NCBI GenBank assembly: GCA_963930645.1
Contig: OZ005648.1
Span: 6,090,131 to 6,154,130 of the forward strand
Direction: 5' to 3'
DNA: 64,000 nt
DNA from: Salticus scenicus
Lineage: Eukaryota > Arthropoda > Arachnida > Araneae > Salticidae
The notes under the pieces were generated by a model. The model worked only from the letters and a program-made list of their open reading frames with translations. It made no database searches and was not told the DNA's origin. Below are positions 42,781-54,519 of the stretch, one piece after another (the stretch's first letter is position 1; each line of letters starts with the position of its first letter). A program made the position numbers and the translations under genes.

Positions 42781-44650
42781 GATAAACTGACTCAGTTATG
42801 AATCCAAAAAAAATAAATTTTGATGGATGGCTGTCGTTGGCATGTAGAAGTTGATGTAGGTGGCACTCTTTGAGGACACTGTCTTATATATATAAAAAAA
42901 AAAGAAAAAATTTTTTTTTAGACCCCATCTGATGGCGGAACTCGTCGAGCTCTTTCTTTTCATCATGGCTTTCTATTTTTCCTCTCTTCTGTTTGGGCAA
43001 GCTGTAAAGTAGCAGAAATGTATTGCCTTTGTATTATTCTCTCTTAACTTTGCTGTTGCATCACACAGTCCTGTTGGTATCTTCTATCTGAAGAATGTGT
43101 TTTTAGATTCTGTATTATTTAGTTTCTGAAGAGTATATGCCCTGAGGTTTAAATATATGGGGCATTAAACTAAGAATTTTAGATTTTCATACATTTGCCT
43201 TATTTATTATAAATTTTTCTGATCATGTATGTATTTGTAAACTTCAGACTTGTTCCAGAAGTATGATCTAGGTCTTGTGTGGCAGTTGCTTCATATTGTT
43301 AGGTTTGGTGTGTTTTACGGTCACTGGTTATTGCTATGTATGTAATAAAGCACACTTTTTTTTTGTAACTTTTATTTTCATCCATTATCCCCATATATAT
43401 AATGGAACTTAGATATTTTTTGTGTGGCTATTGTTCATAGAATCTGTAAATTGTGTTTTAAAATATTCAACCAAAAGTATAATAATAATAAATTTGTACA
43501 CTCCTCAAGGCAATTGAAGTTGTTATTGTGACAAAACACATTATGTTCAGATAAAAGACTATAATAATGATAAATTTTAATTTCATGCAGAAGTCTATTC
43601 AGTTGTCTGCCGACTATTTTGAATAGGGTGTAATTTTAAGAATCAAAGAACTCTTCATTTTAGATGAAACTGTTGTCAAGTCCCTAGTGGGCCATGTACA
43701 GTACAGAAACTAATCATTCCTCATGGATAGCATCCCTTTTCAAATTAACTGTTGTAGGTATTGATTTCTCCCACCACGTAACTTCTTCCATTGTTCTGGG
43801 GCAAATGAAAAGGAGCACTGTTGTTTTAAGTAATCTTTCTACACATTTATCTCTCATGTTGTTCTGTGATTTTCAGTGGTTGCTGTGTATATATTTCAAA
43901 AATCCAATTTGTATGTATGGGAGAAATGCCTTTGTATTAGATTTGATTGTATTTCAGTACTACCTTGCCGATTTGGGATGAAATCAGCAAACAAAAAAAA
44001 AGAAATTAAACTTGATATCTTAAAGCTTGTCATTTCAAATTGATTATGTAGTTTTGTATGTGTTTTCTACTGGTCATTCTTGAGCAGTATTTTTCAAACT
44101 AAAAATGTAAATAAAACTTTGTATTGTTTTTTATTTTAATTTTTATAAAATGCTTTATATTTTGTTAAAGCTTATAAAAGTATTTGAATTTTATGTTCAG
44201 ATTGAAAATTACTGCTCGCTAGAATTATTTATAAAATTGAAATTCTTATTAAAAAATTATCCAAAGACTTTTTTCCCCCCATTTTTAATCATGAAATTGA
44301 CACGAGGGAGAAAATAAAAAACATATTATAAAATGAAAATGGTTGTGCAGTAAGTTTATTGCTCAGCTGTTGTAATGAATTATCAGTGCATGGAAGTAGA
44401 ATCATCCTTTGTTTTGTGTGTGTGGAGACAATTCTAAAGTTTTGTTTGAACTTACTTGAAGTGCATTTTTTATTAATGAATGAAATTAAATGAAACAATT
44501 TCTGCAGGTTCAGAGAAGATAGCTTTATGGCTACTTACCTTGTGTAAAATCGTACTTGCATATACCATTAAACATTTTAGCTGAGATTTTATTTGCAATC
44601 TATATATTGTTCACTGCATGTAATAAAGATTTGTTTCAGACATTTCTTTT
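42781..44650 (+). other. UBAP2L: UBAP2/UBAP2L 3' UTR region with alternative poly-A signals
   Basis: After the stop, AATAAA hexamers lie at 43344-43349, 44110-44115 and 44622-44627, each within a T- or GT-rich context suitable for cleavage. The region is low in transposons compared with the introns, as expected for transcribed UTR. Which signal is used cannot be told from sequence. A 95-codon frame at 43694-43981 lacks family features and is treated as chance. Confidence 0.65.
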
Positions 44651-45567
44651 TCATTTAAAAGAACTTTTTTAAGTACATGAAATATTGCAAAATGGAAATG
44701 GGTAATAATTTATTTTTTTAGACTTGCTATTTAAAAGCAAAAAATTTGTCAGCTTTTATGATTTTAATTTACTTTTTAGAAACAAAAATGTTAATTTCTG
44801 CTTTATTTTAGCTTATTTTTTTTATTATTAATAATAATAATTCATTATAAATTACTTTTTGCCCCCAAAGGTAAAGAAACTTGTTTAAGTAACATTAACT
44901 CTTAAGAAAGATGGAAATAGTAAGTTTTAAAATAGTATAATTGAAGATTACCAATCATTAATAACACTAGTCAACAAAAAAAAAAAAAATTTTTTTTGGT
45001 AACAAATTAAATTAGCTATTTTCAACTAATTTTGTAGTGCAGAATTCAAAAATAATAGCGAAAAATCTGCAACACGTACAGATTTTTTGTTACGATTACT
45101 TAATCTGTACTGGAAGCAATGTAAAAAAGTCTTTGGAAGACATGCATTATTACTATTAATATTATTAATTTAGCATGGAATACTGTTAATATGGAGATAA
45201 TATACATATTGTAGACTAAGTAAAACATAAAAACATGGAAAATACACTAAATGATTGAATTGTTATTATTTGTTATTTTAAAACCAAAATACAAAAAATA
45301 GGCTTTTTTACGTCTTGTGTTAAATGTCTACCTTGTGATTTTAATATGAATAGTTCACAAATACAGTTTTACAAGTTCTACACTGAAAATTTGCCATTTT
45401 GAACATGAAACTTTAACTATAAAACAGCACAATCATACCTAACAAAGAATAATCTGTTAACTAGAATACCAGGGAAAAAAAACAGATAATGTATGAATAC
45501 AGGGTTGCCAGCATAGAGGATGGCCAGGAGGCAGGGTTGGTAGCACGAAAGGTTACCATGTGTGATA

Positions 45568-45781
45568 CAGTCGGCAGCAAAAGTATCTGAGCACTAGCAA
45601 TAATCCCTTTCTAAAAAAAGTACACTTAATACTGCTTTGTTAAATAAATCCTTGTCGAGTCATGTTCTTAATCAGTCTAAGAACATGATTCGACAAGGAT
45701 TTATTTAACAAAATAGTATTAAGTGTACCTTTTTGACATCGGAATTATTGGCTAGTGCTTGGATACTTTTGCTGTCGACTG
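45568..45781. mobile_element. 214-bp palindromic TA-flanked MITE (Tc1/mariner type)
   Basis: Ends CAGTCGGCAGCAAAAGTATC and its near-complement (GATACTTTTGCTGTCGACTG) extend into arms of about 100 bp that meet at a short centre near 45672. TA flanks at 45566-45567 and 45782-45783. No coding capacity. Confidence 0.88.
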
Positions 45782-46889
45782 TATTCTAAAAATCATTAAA
45801 AAATATATATATATAGTGAAATTTGCCATTTTCTGAATCTTTAACAAAAAAATGGAACAAACATGGTTGTCGGGACTCTGAGTTGCCAGCAGGAAAGGCT
45901 ACCACCTATGATACTGTGGTAATCGTAAAAATTGCCATTTTCTGATACTCTAACAGAAATATGTGACATGGTGGGACATTTTTACTACCAGATATTTAAA
46001 TAAAAATTGGAATTAATAATAAAAACTAGTTGGCATAGGTGGACTCTGCTCAGTTTCCCATCATATGCTCTCATAAATTTCTAGTGCGAGACATATTATA
46101 ATCATGTTAAAAGAAATGAATTTGACCAAAGCTTGATACAGTGACAGAATGAAATCCTCGCCTAATAGGCTATCCACCATTCACTTCGATATATTTATCT
46201 TATTCTAATCTATTAATTTATTTTAACAGGGTCAATTCCATTGTTTAGTTTTCATGCTACTATTTCCAATGCAATAATCCTCATAATTCATATTTATATG
46301 AAAAATTTACAATTTCGTTATGTTGGTAAAATCGTAAATTACGAATAATTTACGAAATTTTCCTATTAGAATATTTGTATTCAATCATGTTCAAACAAAT
46401 ATCATAAATGTAATTTTGAAGTTGTCTAATGTAGTTATGATCCTCAAAATGGATGTTTATGCTCAGTTTTGCCTTATTCTGACATGTTAAGTAAATCGTG
46501 AATTCCAAATAACTTACGAACTTTTTAAATTGGAAAAACCATAGTCTATGATATTCATGCCAGTATCCTAAATAATATTTAGAAAGTGGTTTGACATCTT
46601 TACGATGAAAATATCCCTCAAGATTGACGTTTATGTGAAATTTTGCTCTATTTTGCCATGTTAAGAAATTCGTAAATTTCCAATAACTTACGAAATTTTT
46701 ATATTGGAAAATTCATAGTCATTAATATTCATGCCAGTGTTATAAATAATATTTCAAAAGTAGTCTGACATCTTTACGATGAAAATATCTCTCAAAATTG
46801 ATGTTTATGTGAAATTTTGCCCTATACTGCCATGTTAAGAAATTCGTAAATTTCCAATAACTTGCGAAATTTTCAAAGTAGCATATTTA

Positions 46890-48153
46890 CAGGTTGCGGC
46901 AGCTATTTGAGAACAAAGTATCGTCCGTAGAAAAAGGGAGCAAACACTATAGATATATCATTTAATGAACATGGAACGGGGTGTACACAAGAAGTCGGAC
47001 CTAATGCACGACACCATTCAATAAATGCAACATCAGCTGCAATAATAACCTCAACACGCTGTTGAAACCGTCCGCAGGCAGAAATGAGGTGGACCCTGGG
47101 AATATTTGTCATGGCATCCACAATAGCTGTCTGGAGACACCAACGGTGTTATGTGGGTACTAACTAGAGATCCTTTCAACAACGCCCCAAGCGTAATAGT
47201 CCAAAGAGTTAACATCAGGTGAGCTAGGGGGCCACATGCGTGGAGTGATGTGATCATGAAAATTGTTTACCATCCACTCTTGTGTTGAATGGACCGTATC
47301 GGCTGGTGAAAAGTCCTGCTGAAAAACGTATGGTATGCCACGTGTTAGAGCAATAATCCAGCGCTTCACAATCGTGTTCAACACATCGGTATAAGTAACT
47401 GCGTTGATTCTGGCACGTTGTAAAAAGAAATGTGGAGGCATGACGTCACCTTCATTCCTCACGATCCCTAAGACCATAACAGACGCAGGAAATTTAGTGT
47501 GCATGACAGTGGGAATTTCCTCTTGTCTTTTACACAGCCAAAGATCAATTATCCGGTTGATTTTCTGGTCCTGGACGAATTTTTTCTTGTCCGAAAAAAA
47601 CCAGAGCGTTCCTGTCTGTTCCTGATGTTTCAGCTTCTTTAAGAGGCGCTTTGCTCTGATTACTCTATTCTCTCTGGTTTTCTCGGACATGAACTGTCCT
47701 CTCCGCATTACATATGACTTGTAACAGAGGTCTTCATTAACCACACTTGGAATTGTGACTTCGCTAACCCGCAGATTTCAGCTGAGTACCCCTATGGACT
47801 TTCCACGGTCCTCTTCGATGGCAGCTTGAACAGAATTGATGAATTCAGGTGTCCTGGTAATGTCCGAGACCTGGCAATCATGTTTCCTGTGCAAAACAGT
47901 TGTCACATTAACATTGGCAACCCTCAGTACTCTCTGAACTCTGAAAACGAATGATCGGGCGACTTTCAGAAATGCAGCTATTTCAGAAACGGAGTATCCT
48001 GCAGCCAAGGAGACGTTTACATTGTGCTTTTTCCTTTCCTGGGTTAGAATTAGTTCTGCTATGGTTATCTGTAACAAAAATGGTTCTTTAAAGATGATAT
48101 ACAGGGCATTGTATCACTTATAACGTGTGTTCTCAAATAGCTGCCGCACCCTG
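46890..48153 (-). mobile_element. Mariner/maT-like DD37D element
   Basis: A 1264-bp element with 26-bp inverted ends (CAGG(T/G)TGCGGCAGCTATTT...; one mismatch) and TA on both sides (46888-46889, 48154-48155). It lies inside the 174-bp tandem array, whose unit resumes after the right end. It encodes a broken transposase on the minus strand. Confidence 0.93.
46903..48077 (-). pseudogene. Mariner/maT-like transposase, broken
   Basis: On the minus strand the N-terminal frame (48077-47778) has an HTH, AAGYSVSEIAAFLKVARSFVF. The next frame (47744-47160) has the catalytic region: LWFFSDKKKFVQD, then YVFQQDFSPADTVHSTQEWM, then RMWPPSSPDVNSLDYYAWG. Between the second aspartate (QQD) and the aspartate of LDYY there are 37 residues, so it is DD37D, as in the maT branch of mariner. 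Stops at 47778 and 47160 and shifted frames after it (down to 46903) break the gene. With at least two lesions and near-intact ends, the copy is moderately young. Confidence 0.9.
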
Positions 48154-48832
48154 TATAGTTACTGGTCTGACATTTTTACAGTAAAATGTTTCCATTTAAT
48201 GCACGTTTAAGTGAATTTTTGTCCTATTCTCCCATGTTAAGAAAATTGTAAATTTCTAATAACTTACGAAGTTTTTAAATTTGAATGTTGCAAATGAATA
48301 GGGTTCTTGCCAGTGTCGAAAGTAATATTTTGAAACTGATTTGACCTCTCTGTGACAATTTGTTCTTGCGATATCGTGTACACAGACTAACAAACTAACG
48401 GACTAACACACTAACAGACACCATACAAATTTTGTGATTTTCGGATTCCTCACACCTGAAAACGTGTAAAAAAGTCAAAAAACCAAGGTCGAAAATTTTC
48501 ACGATTACCTAAGTTCCCCATACCTATAGTATGATGGGGAACTAATAATAATTTGACCATTGTTACCGAACCACTGTAGACCAGTGTAATCAATAATACT
48601 AACAGTGTTATGTTTAGTATTACTGGTAAAATTTTTAATCTCTCATTTAAGAAATATTTTTAAAGTAATTTATATTTTATTAAATTAGACTGTTGATAGA
48701 TTTAAAATCTTACATATGTGAATTTATTTTGAGAGCTTATATAATTACCAAGTCAGGGAATCATGCTGAGTTTGGAAAAGTTATGGAATTTCACTTAAAG
48801 AACTATTAATGCTGCTGAAGATCTTTTTTCAA

Positions 48833-49350
48833 CTAAGTTGAAAAGTGAATTTCAGTTTGTCTGTCTGTTGGTGCTCTAACTCCCATAAATATTAATGGAA
48901 TTTCTTGAAAAAGATACATGTTTTTCAAATTTACCATCGGATGTTCCCTGTTGAAAATGGAATAACTATCACGACTGGTTTGTGTAGAGGGACACCCAAA
49001 AGTACTCCGAAGCATTGCATTCTGTGGGAGGTATTTCTATAAATCATATTTTAATATCTTTACTTTGCACAAATTTTAATGAAATTGAAATATGTTATTC
49101 ATATGCACAAAGTAATGTTTTGTATGGAATTTGTAGGATCACACAAAAATATACCGTATCATTAAAGACTATTATTGGAAATTTGCTGGAATTTCATTTC
49201 CGTTCACATTAAGCATTTTTAGCGCTTTCAAATGATTTTTAAGAGTAAATATGATTTGAATTAGTTTGTTTGTCTGCCCACCCACCCGCCTCTAGCATCC
49301 GCAAATATTTTCAGAATTTCCTAAAAATGATGTATGTTATTAAAGTTCAC
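48833..49350. repeat. Dispersed old repeat, copy 2 of 3
   Basis: Shares GACTATTATTGGAAATTTGC, GTTTGTCTGCCCACC, GCATCCGCAAATATTTTCAG and GTTATTAAAGTTCACTATGG with 38090-38300. The element at 49364 inserted just after it. Confidence 0.6.
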
Positions 49351-49363
49351 TATGGAATATTCC

Positions 49364-49676
49364 CAGACATGCCAAGTCTCCTGCTTTTGGCAGGAGTCTC
49401 CTGCTTTTTGCTTGTTCTTCTATGCTCCTGCTTTTCCACTCATTTCTCCTGCTTTTCTGATGTAATTTTTATCTATCCCTCTTAGCATAATTTATGCTTA
49501 AAATTTGTGGGATTGGGTCAAAAAATTTGAAAGAAAATTGAAATTTATCTTGCCCTGCAATTTATCAAGTTCAGTTTGAATGTGAATTACTATACAATGC
49601 TTTGAAACTAACTTTTGCTAAGAATAAATTTTTAACTTTCATTTTTGCATAATAAAAAATGTCTTATTATCAAAAG

Positions 49677-49718
<42 letters not shown>

Positions 49719-50120
49719 ACCATAACTATTGAAAACTTAAAGAATTCAATTTTCATTAGAATATAGCTGATACTTTCATTTCTTTATTACCTTTTCTTTT
49801 AAAAAGATAATTAAGATTCTTATTGTTTTATATTAGGAGCAGAATGATCAAATATGTCTATTTTGACTTAAATTTTAAACAACTGTATGTCTGAGGTTTT
49901 TTTTTTTTTTTTTATAGTTTGTTTTACTGCAAGAAACATATTATTAATTTAATTTTAATACTGATTCTTTGTAAATACCTCCTAAGCTTATAAAGCTTTA
50001 CTTAAAATTAAATTTGCATTATTTTACTCATTTTTCTTACAAACTTTCTTGTTGGAAAAAGTCTCGTGATTTCTGTTAAAAAATCTCCTGCTTTTTGGTC
50101 ATTAGAAGTTGGCATCTCTG
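49364..50120. mobile_element. TGCCAA-group TIR element, CTCCTGCTTTT subterminal motif
   Basis: Ends CAGACATGCCAAGTCTCCTG and (left part of the right end) GAAGTTGGCATCTCTG, with ATTCC on both sides (49359-49363 and 50121-50125). CTCCTGCTTTT occurs five times inside the left end and CTCCTGCTTTTTGG inside the right end. The interior is AT-rich with T runs of 35 and 19. Non-coding. Confidence 0.8.
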
Positions 50121-50125
50121 ATTCC

Positions 50126-52030
50126 GTATCACAAGAATGCCCCAAAAAATTCCAGTGCATTGCATTTTAGGGAAGACATTTTTATAAATCACATTTAAAT
50201 AATTTTCTGTTTCAAAAATTATAATAAAATTGACATTTATTGTTAATAATGCTTAAATAATGTTTTTTATAGAATATAATATGTTTAACGGTCAGATTTA
50301 CAGGGCTATACTTAAATGCTCAGATACATTAAAGGCTACGATTGGAAAATGCTGCAATTGCCTTTCAATTTGTGTTAAGCATTTTTAACTTAAATGTTTA
50401 AGAGTAATTATGAATCCAATTAATCTATATCTGCCTTCCAATCTTTCTGCCTGTCATGAGATAACATAGACAAAGAACACTGAAGTTTAAATGATGCCAG
50501 GGGTAAAACTTTTCAGGGGCTACCCCTGCATTCAGAGTTTTTGAAAATTTTGCTGTCTTTGAATTTCATTGTAAATTACTTTGTTTTTACAGAAATTTTT
50601 CATTTTGAATGTTTAATTTGCCTTATAATGTATTACAAAGTCTGCAAATGTCACTTAATATAGGTAGACATGTAATATATCATTAATAAATGCCCCCTAT
50701 CTGCATGTAAGGAACAGTTTTCAGGGTTTTTGCAAGTTAGGTAGTTTCACCCCTGATGATACAACGAATAAGTACAGTTGGGAAGTGTTAATGCATACCT
50801 CATGACTTTTTGTCAGACAAATTTTCTTTCTGAAATACATTAGTTCAAGCTAGCACCTTGAAAAATGTTTGAGAAACTGTTTGTGCGTACTTTCAAAACC
50901 TGTAAAATTATTATGTGGGGGACAGTTATTTAAATTTTTTTTAAAAAAGCTAGAAGCTTGAAAAAATGTGCTACATAATTTTTGGGGTGAAGAATTGTTT
51001 GTGCGTACCTTCAAAGTGATAAAATGATTAAAGCAGAAGATAGGGGAGGGAAGGCAGATATTGAAATTTTTAAATAGAGTTTTGAGGCATAAAACCATAT
51101 TTCTTACTTTTGAAGCTGTATAAATTAAGAACTACGGTCAAAATTTTCAAGGGTTGATTTCACAGTGAATGAACAGGCTGTAATAAGTATCTGAAACAAG
51201 TGTAGGATATCACAAGTGCCTCCAAATAGGACTTTGCTATGATCAGATTTTTTAAAGGTTACATATACAATCAGAATTTTTGAGGGTAATTTGCACAGTG
51301 AATGAACAAACTTGCAGGTAGGTAAAAAACAAAATGTGAGGATGATCGTATATTTCTACAGGACGTTATTCTGTTTTCAAAAATTCAGAAAATTTAAGTC
51401 TCTCTTTAGAAAAAAGTAATCTTCTTTCATATTGAAATAGATTATTATGAAGGTCTAATAATACATTTTAATTTATAGCAAAAAGCTTGTATTCAAATGC
51501 TAGGTGAAATATACATACATTATATATGCATGTGTATGTGGTCAACAACAATAACAATAAAAAAAAAAGTAAACTTCCCCTTTCTGATTAATTTTGCCAT
51601 AAATTGCCATAGAAACAAGCAGCTGATTCCGATCCATTTGTAATAATGCCTAGTTATTAATGCAATAGTTAATTTCTGCATAGGGGGTTGTCTACATATT
51701 AAGATTTATCTCACTTTCATTTTTTCAAATGACAACACTCATTTTTGAATTTCTGATATCAAGGCGAACCAGAAAAAGGAATGGTTTATGTACTTTTAAT
51801 TAATTTTTGGTAGGGTTACAAACAGGGATACAACTTCTAACATTTAAAAAAGTGGAGTGACTCCACACGATTTTCCGAACATTAAATAATTCATGGTTGT
51901 ATAAATAAAGTAAGAGAAATCATTAAATAAACAAAAGAGAAAATTATAATAGGGTGTTTCAGTGTTTTTCTCTATATATTATGTTATTTAAATTAATGTT
52001 ATTGCCCTTCAAATTGAGCCCATAGATCAT
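50126..52030. other. No gene seen; old dispersed repeats
   Basis: Contains copy 3 of the dispersed repeat (about 50330-50460) and loosely repeated GTTTGTGCGTAC(C/T)TTCAAA motifs at 50880 and 50998. Nothing coding was recognised. Confidence 0.5.
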
Positions 52031-52364
52031 AATGATAAAGAAATTTTCGTTCTGTCCCTGTAAAAATCTATAAATGCTAGACTCACCAAAATCTATACAG
52101 GTCGTGTGACGATGACCTATAACAGTTATATAAATTTTCAACTTAAATGGATGAGGTGTTTAGACGCTATGGCACTTTAAATAATTTTTCTTTGTGTGTC
52201 CCTGTTAAAAGCTACAAGTGCTAGATTCTTCAAAATTTATACAGCTCGTGTGAAAATTATCTATAACATGTATATAAATTTTCAGCTCAATCCAATGGGG
52301 TGTTTAGACGCTATCGCACTTGAAAGAATTTGAGCCCATAGGGCATAATGATAAAGAATTTTTT

Positions 52365-53046
52365 TAAAACACAAATTTAAACGTTTCGAGCCTTTTACAG
52401 GCTCCTCATCAGTAAAAAACATCAAATGTAAATGTTGAGATGAACAACAGACTTTCATTAAGTGAGTACAACGTATTCATCAGGAACTGTGCATGCCTCA
52501 TTTAGTGGCGAAAAATGTTGATTTGTGTACCAGCCCTCCAGGAAAATTCTTGAGTGATAACTTAAACAATTAGACATGATTATTTTAGTACTGTTAAAAT
52601 CAGGTAAATGGTCAGTTTCTATGGCATGCTGTACTATTTTCGAACGTATATCATGGTTTTTGAATTTTGTTTTATGTTCCTTAATTCGAGTATGAAGAGA
52701 ACGGCCTGTTTGACCAATATAAACCGAATTACAAGATTTACAAGGGATATTATAAATAACACCTGTATGGGAAAAGGGGGGGGGGATAAGTTTTTTTTTA
52801 AATTAGAAAGAAAATTACAAATTAGAAATTGTGGTTTATAGGAAACAGATAAATTAACAGTGCGTAAAACTTTGGCAATAGATTCAGAAATATTTTTATA
52901 GTAAGGAAATAAGGTTTTACGCACTGTTAATTTATCTGTTTCCTATAAACCACAATTTCTAATTCGTTTACATTTGATGCTTTTTACTGATGAGGAGCCT
53001 GTAAAAGGCTCGAAATGTTTAAATTTGTGTTTTGTGTTTTTAATAT
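52365..53046. mobile_element. Penelope-like 3'-end foldback 2
   Basis: The minus-oriented part (52365-52924) runs from a linker region through GIY-YIG to the 3' hairpin motif CTGATGAGGAGCCTGTAAAAGGCTCG. The plus-oriented part (52914-53046) begins with the same linker sequence and, after an internal deletion, ends in the same hairpin motif at about 52984. The two copies meet head to head near 52915-52925, where an inverted pair (52802-52868 with 52914-52965) forms. Confidence 0.85.
52458..52924 (-). pseudogene. Penelope-like element C-terminus, GIY-YIG endonuclease
   Basis: The minus-strand frame from 52924 reads YYKNISESIAKVLRT and SVSYKPQFLICNF, the linker after the Penelope RT. A frameshift at a G run (52778-52786) follows. 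It then continues TGVIYNIPCKSC, VYIGQTGRSLHTRIKEH, KIVQHAIETDH, FLEGWYTNQHF and ends at TAA 52458-52460. The CCHH-like spacer, VYIGQTGR and IKEH elements are the Penelope-type GIY-YIG signature. The RT itself is absent. The G run is homopolymeric, so the frameshift could be a sequencing error. Confidence 0.9.
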
Positions 53047-53072
53047 TTTAAAATGTGAATTTTTAGTGTATA

Positions 53073-53968
53073 CATACTTGCCAACTTTTCCGGCTTTCCC
53101 GGAAGACTTCCGGTTTTTTAACGTGTCTTCCGGACAGATGATGAAATCTTCCATTTTTAAAAAAAGTCGTGAATATCGTTCATTTTAAAAAGAAGCCCCA
53201 AATGTTCTGCGAAAACTCCAGATTCCCAATCTTTGTCCATCCGTAACATGAATGTTAATATTCATTTCAAACTTGCTTTATGAGATTCTAGAACATGTAA
53301 AGAAATAGAATTGTTAAATATTTCTTGCTGATGTAATTATTTCCCCCCCCCCTCCTTTATTTATCTCCAACTAGTGATCAGCAATCAAATGTTCTGCAGA
53401 AGTCTTTTGTTTCCTAATCTTTATCTATCTGCAACATAAATGATAATAAATATTAATTTTAAACTTCTTTCATTAGATTGTAGAAGTAGAATTGAAAGAG
53501 TTTAATATTTCTTATTCTGTAATTATTTTTGTATCCCCCCCCCCCTTCCCCCGGATTGTGATCAATTCTAGAAACAATAAAGCAATGGAAGTGCTCAATA
53601 TTTCTGACGTATGTAATTATTTTTAGATCTTTATTGCTGAATTTAATGAATCTGTTTATTTTTCCTCAATTAAATTAAATATTTGTTTGTCATATTTTTC
53701 CAAATGTGTAAACATGGGGAAAAAATGAAGAATAATTTTTTCAGGTAGAAAAATTTTGTGCCCCCGCCCACCCCCCACCCGGCGCCACCCCTGAGTATAA
53801 TCAGTTTATAGTAAAACATTTTTATAGATTGCTTCAAAATATTAAAATTGTAAAACTGTATTGTTTAATACATCAACAAAAAAAAAAAATCTTCCCTTTT
53901 TTTATGAAATCTTCTGGTTTTTCAACAAAAATCTTCCCATTTTTTATTAAAATTGGTTGGCAAGTATG
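53073..53968. mobile_element. TGCCAAC-group TIR element, CTTCCGG motif, copy 1
   Basis: Ends CATACTTGCCAAC and GTTGGCAAGTATG, with TGTATA on both sides (53067-53072 and 53969-53974), an exact 6-bp duplication. Inside the left end CTTCCGG recurs four times; inside the right end CTTC(T/C)GGTTTTTCAAC and CTTCCC. The interior has two diverged subrepeats of about 190 bp, each ending in a C run (53343, 53535). Sister copy at 58560-59682. Confidence 0.9.
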
Positions 53969-54519
53969 TGTATATTATCTGTCTCAGTTTTTAATGTGAT
54001 TAAAATTTAATTTAATTACGAGACGTAATGATTTTTAAATATTTTAAAAGATTTTTTTGTTGTGTCCCTGCAAAAGAACTATACATGCTAGATTCACCAA
54101 AATTTATGCACTTTGTGCAGCGGTGACCTATCGTGTTCACTCATTTCCATACACATACATATTAGTCCTATACTCAGTAAGCTATTTAATGAGATGGTGG
54201 CTTATAATATACATACCCTATTTGAAGGCAATCGAATTTGGTGTTTAGATGCTGTCGCATACATACAGACATCACCATAAAACAAAAAAGCAAAACTGAA
54301 TTTAGGAGACTCCTAAACTTATTAAACAAACTTCAATTAATTTGAGACCATAAATTGGTATGTAAGAGAATCCTACTTTGTATCCGTGTAAAGGAGGGGG
54401 GGGGGGAGAGACTAAGTTTTACATTTTTAAAATCTGTGTGTGTGTTACCTCTATCATACCTATCGAATTTGAGCTGAATCAGATGCAGCGTCTCATACAC
54501 ATACATGCATATCTTCATC

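Larger units (their letters stand above)
46230..48390. repeat. Tandem array, period about 174 bp, split by mariner
   Basis: The motif TCGTAAATTTCCAATAACTT (and variants) starts units near 46322, 46494, 46668, 46843 and, beyond the mariner insertion, 48240. Each unit also has GACATCTTTACGATGAAAAT, TTATGTGAAATTTTGC and CCATGTTAAGAAA. Spacing is 172-175 bp. The array ends near 48390 with ACTAACAAACTAACGGACTA simple repeats. Confidence 0.85.
52040..54510. repeat. Diverged repeat units (GTCCCTG...GCTAGATTCACCAAAAT) interrupted by insertions
   Basis: Units beginning GTCCCTGTAAAA, with TGCTAGA(C/T)TCACCAAAAT and GGTGTTTAGACGCTATCGCA, occur at about 52052, 52199, 54062 and, weaker, 54380. Spacing of the first two is about 150 bp. 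A Penelope foldback (52365-53046) and a TIR element (53073-53968) sit inside the array. Confidence 0.7.

Noticed and set aside
43694..43981. 95-codon frame downstream of the UBAP2L stop
   Set aside because: It sits between poly-A signals in the 3' UTR and resembles no family. Length alone is not unusual here.
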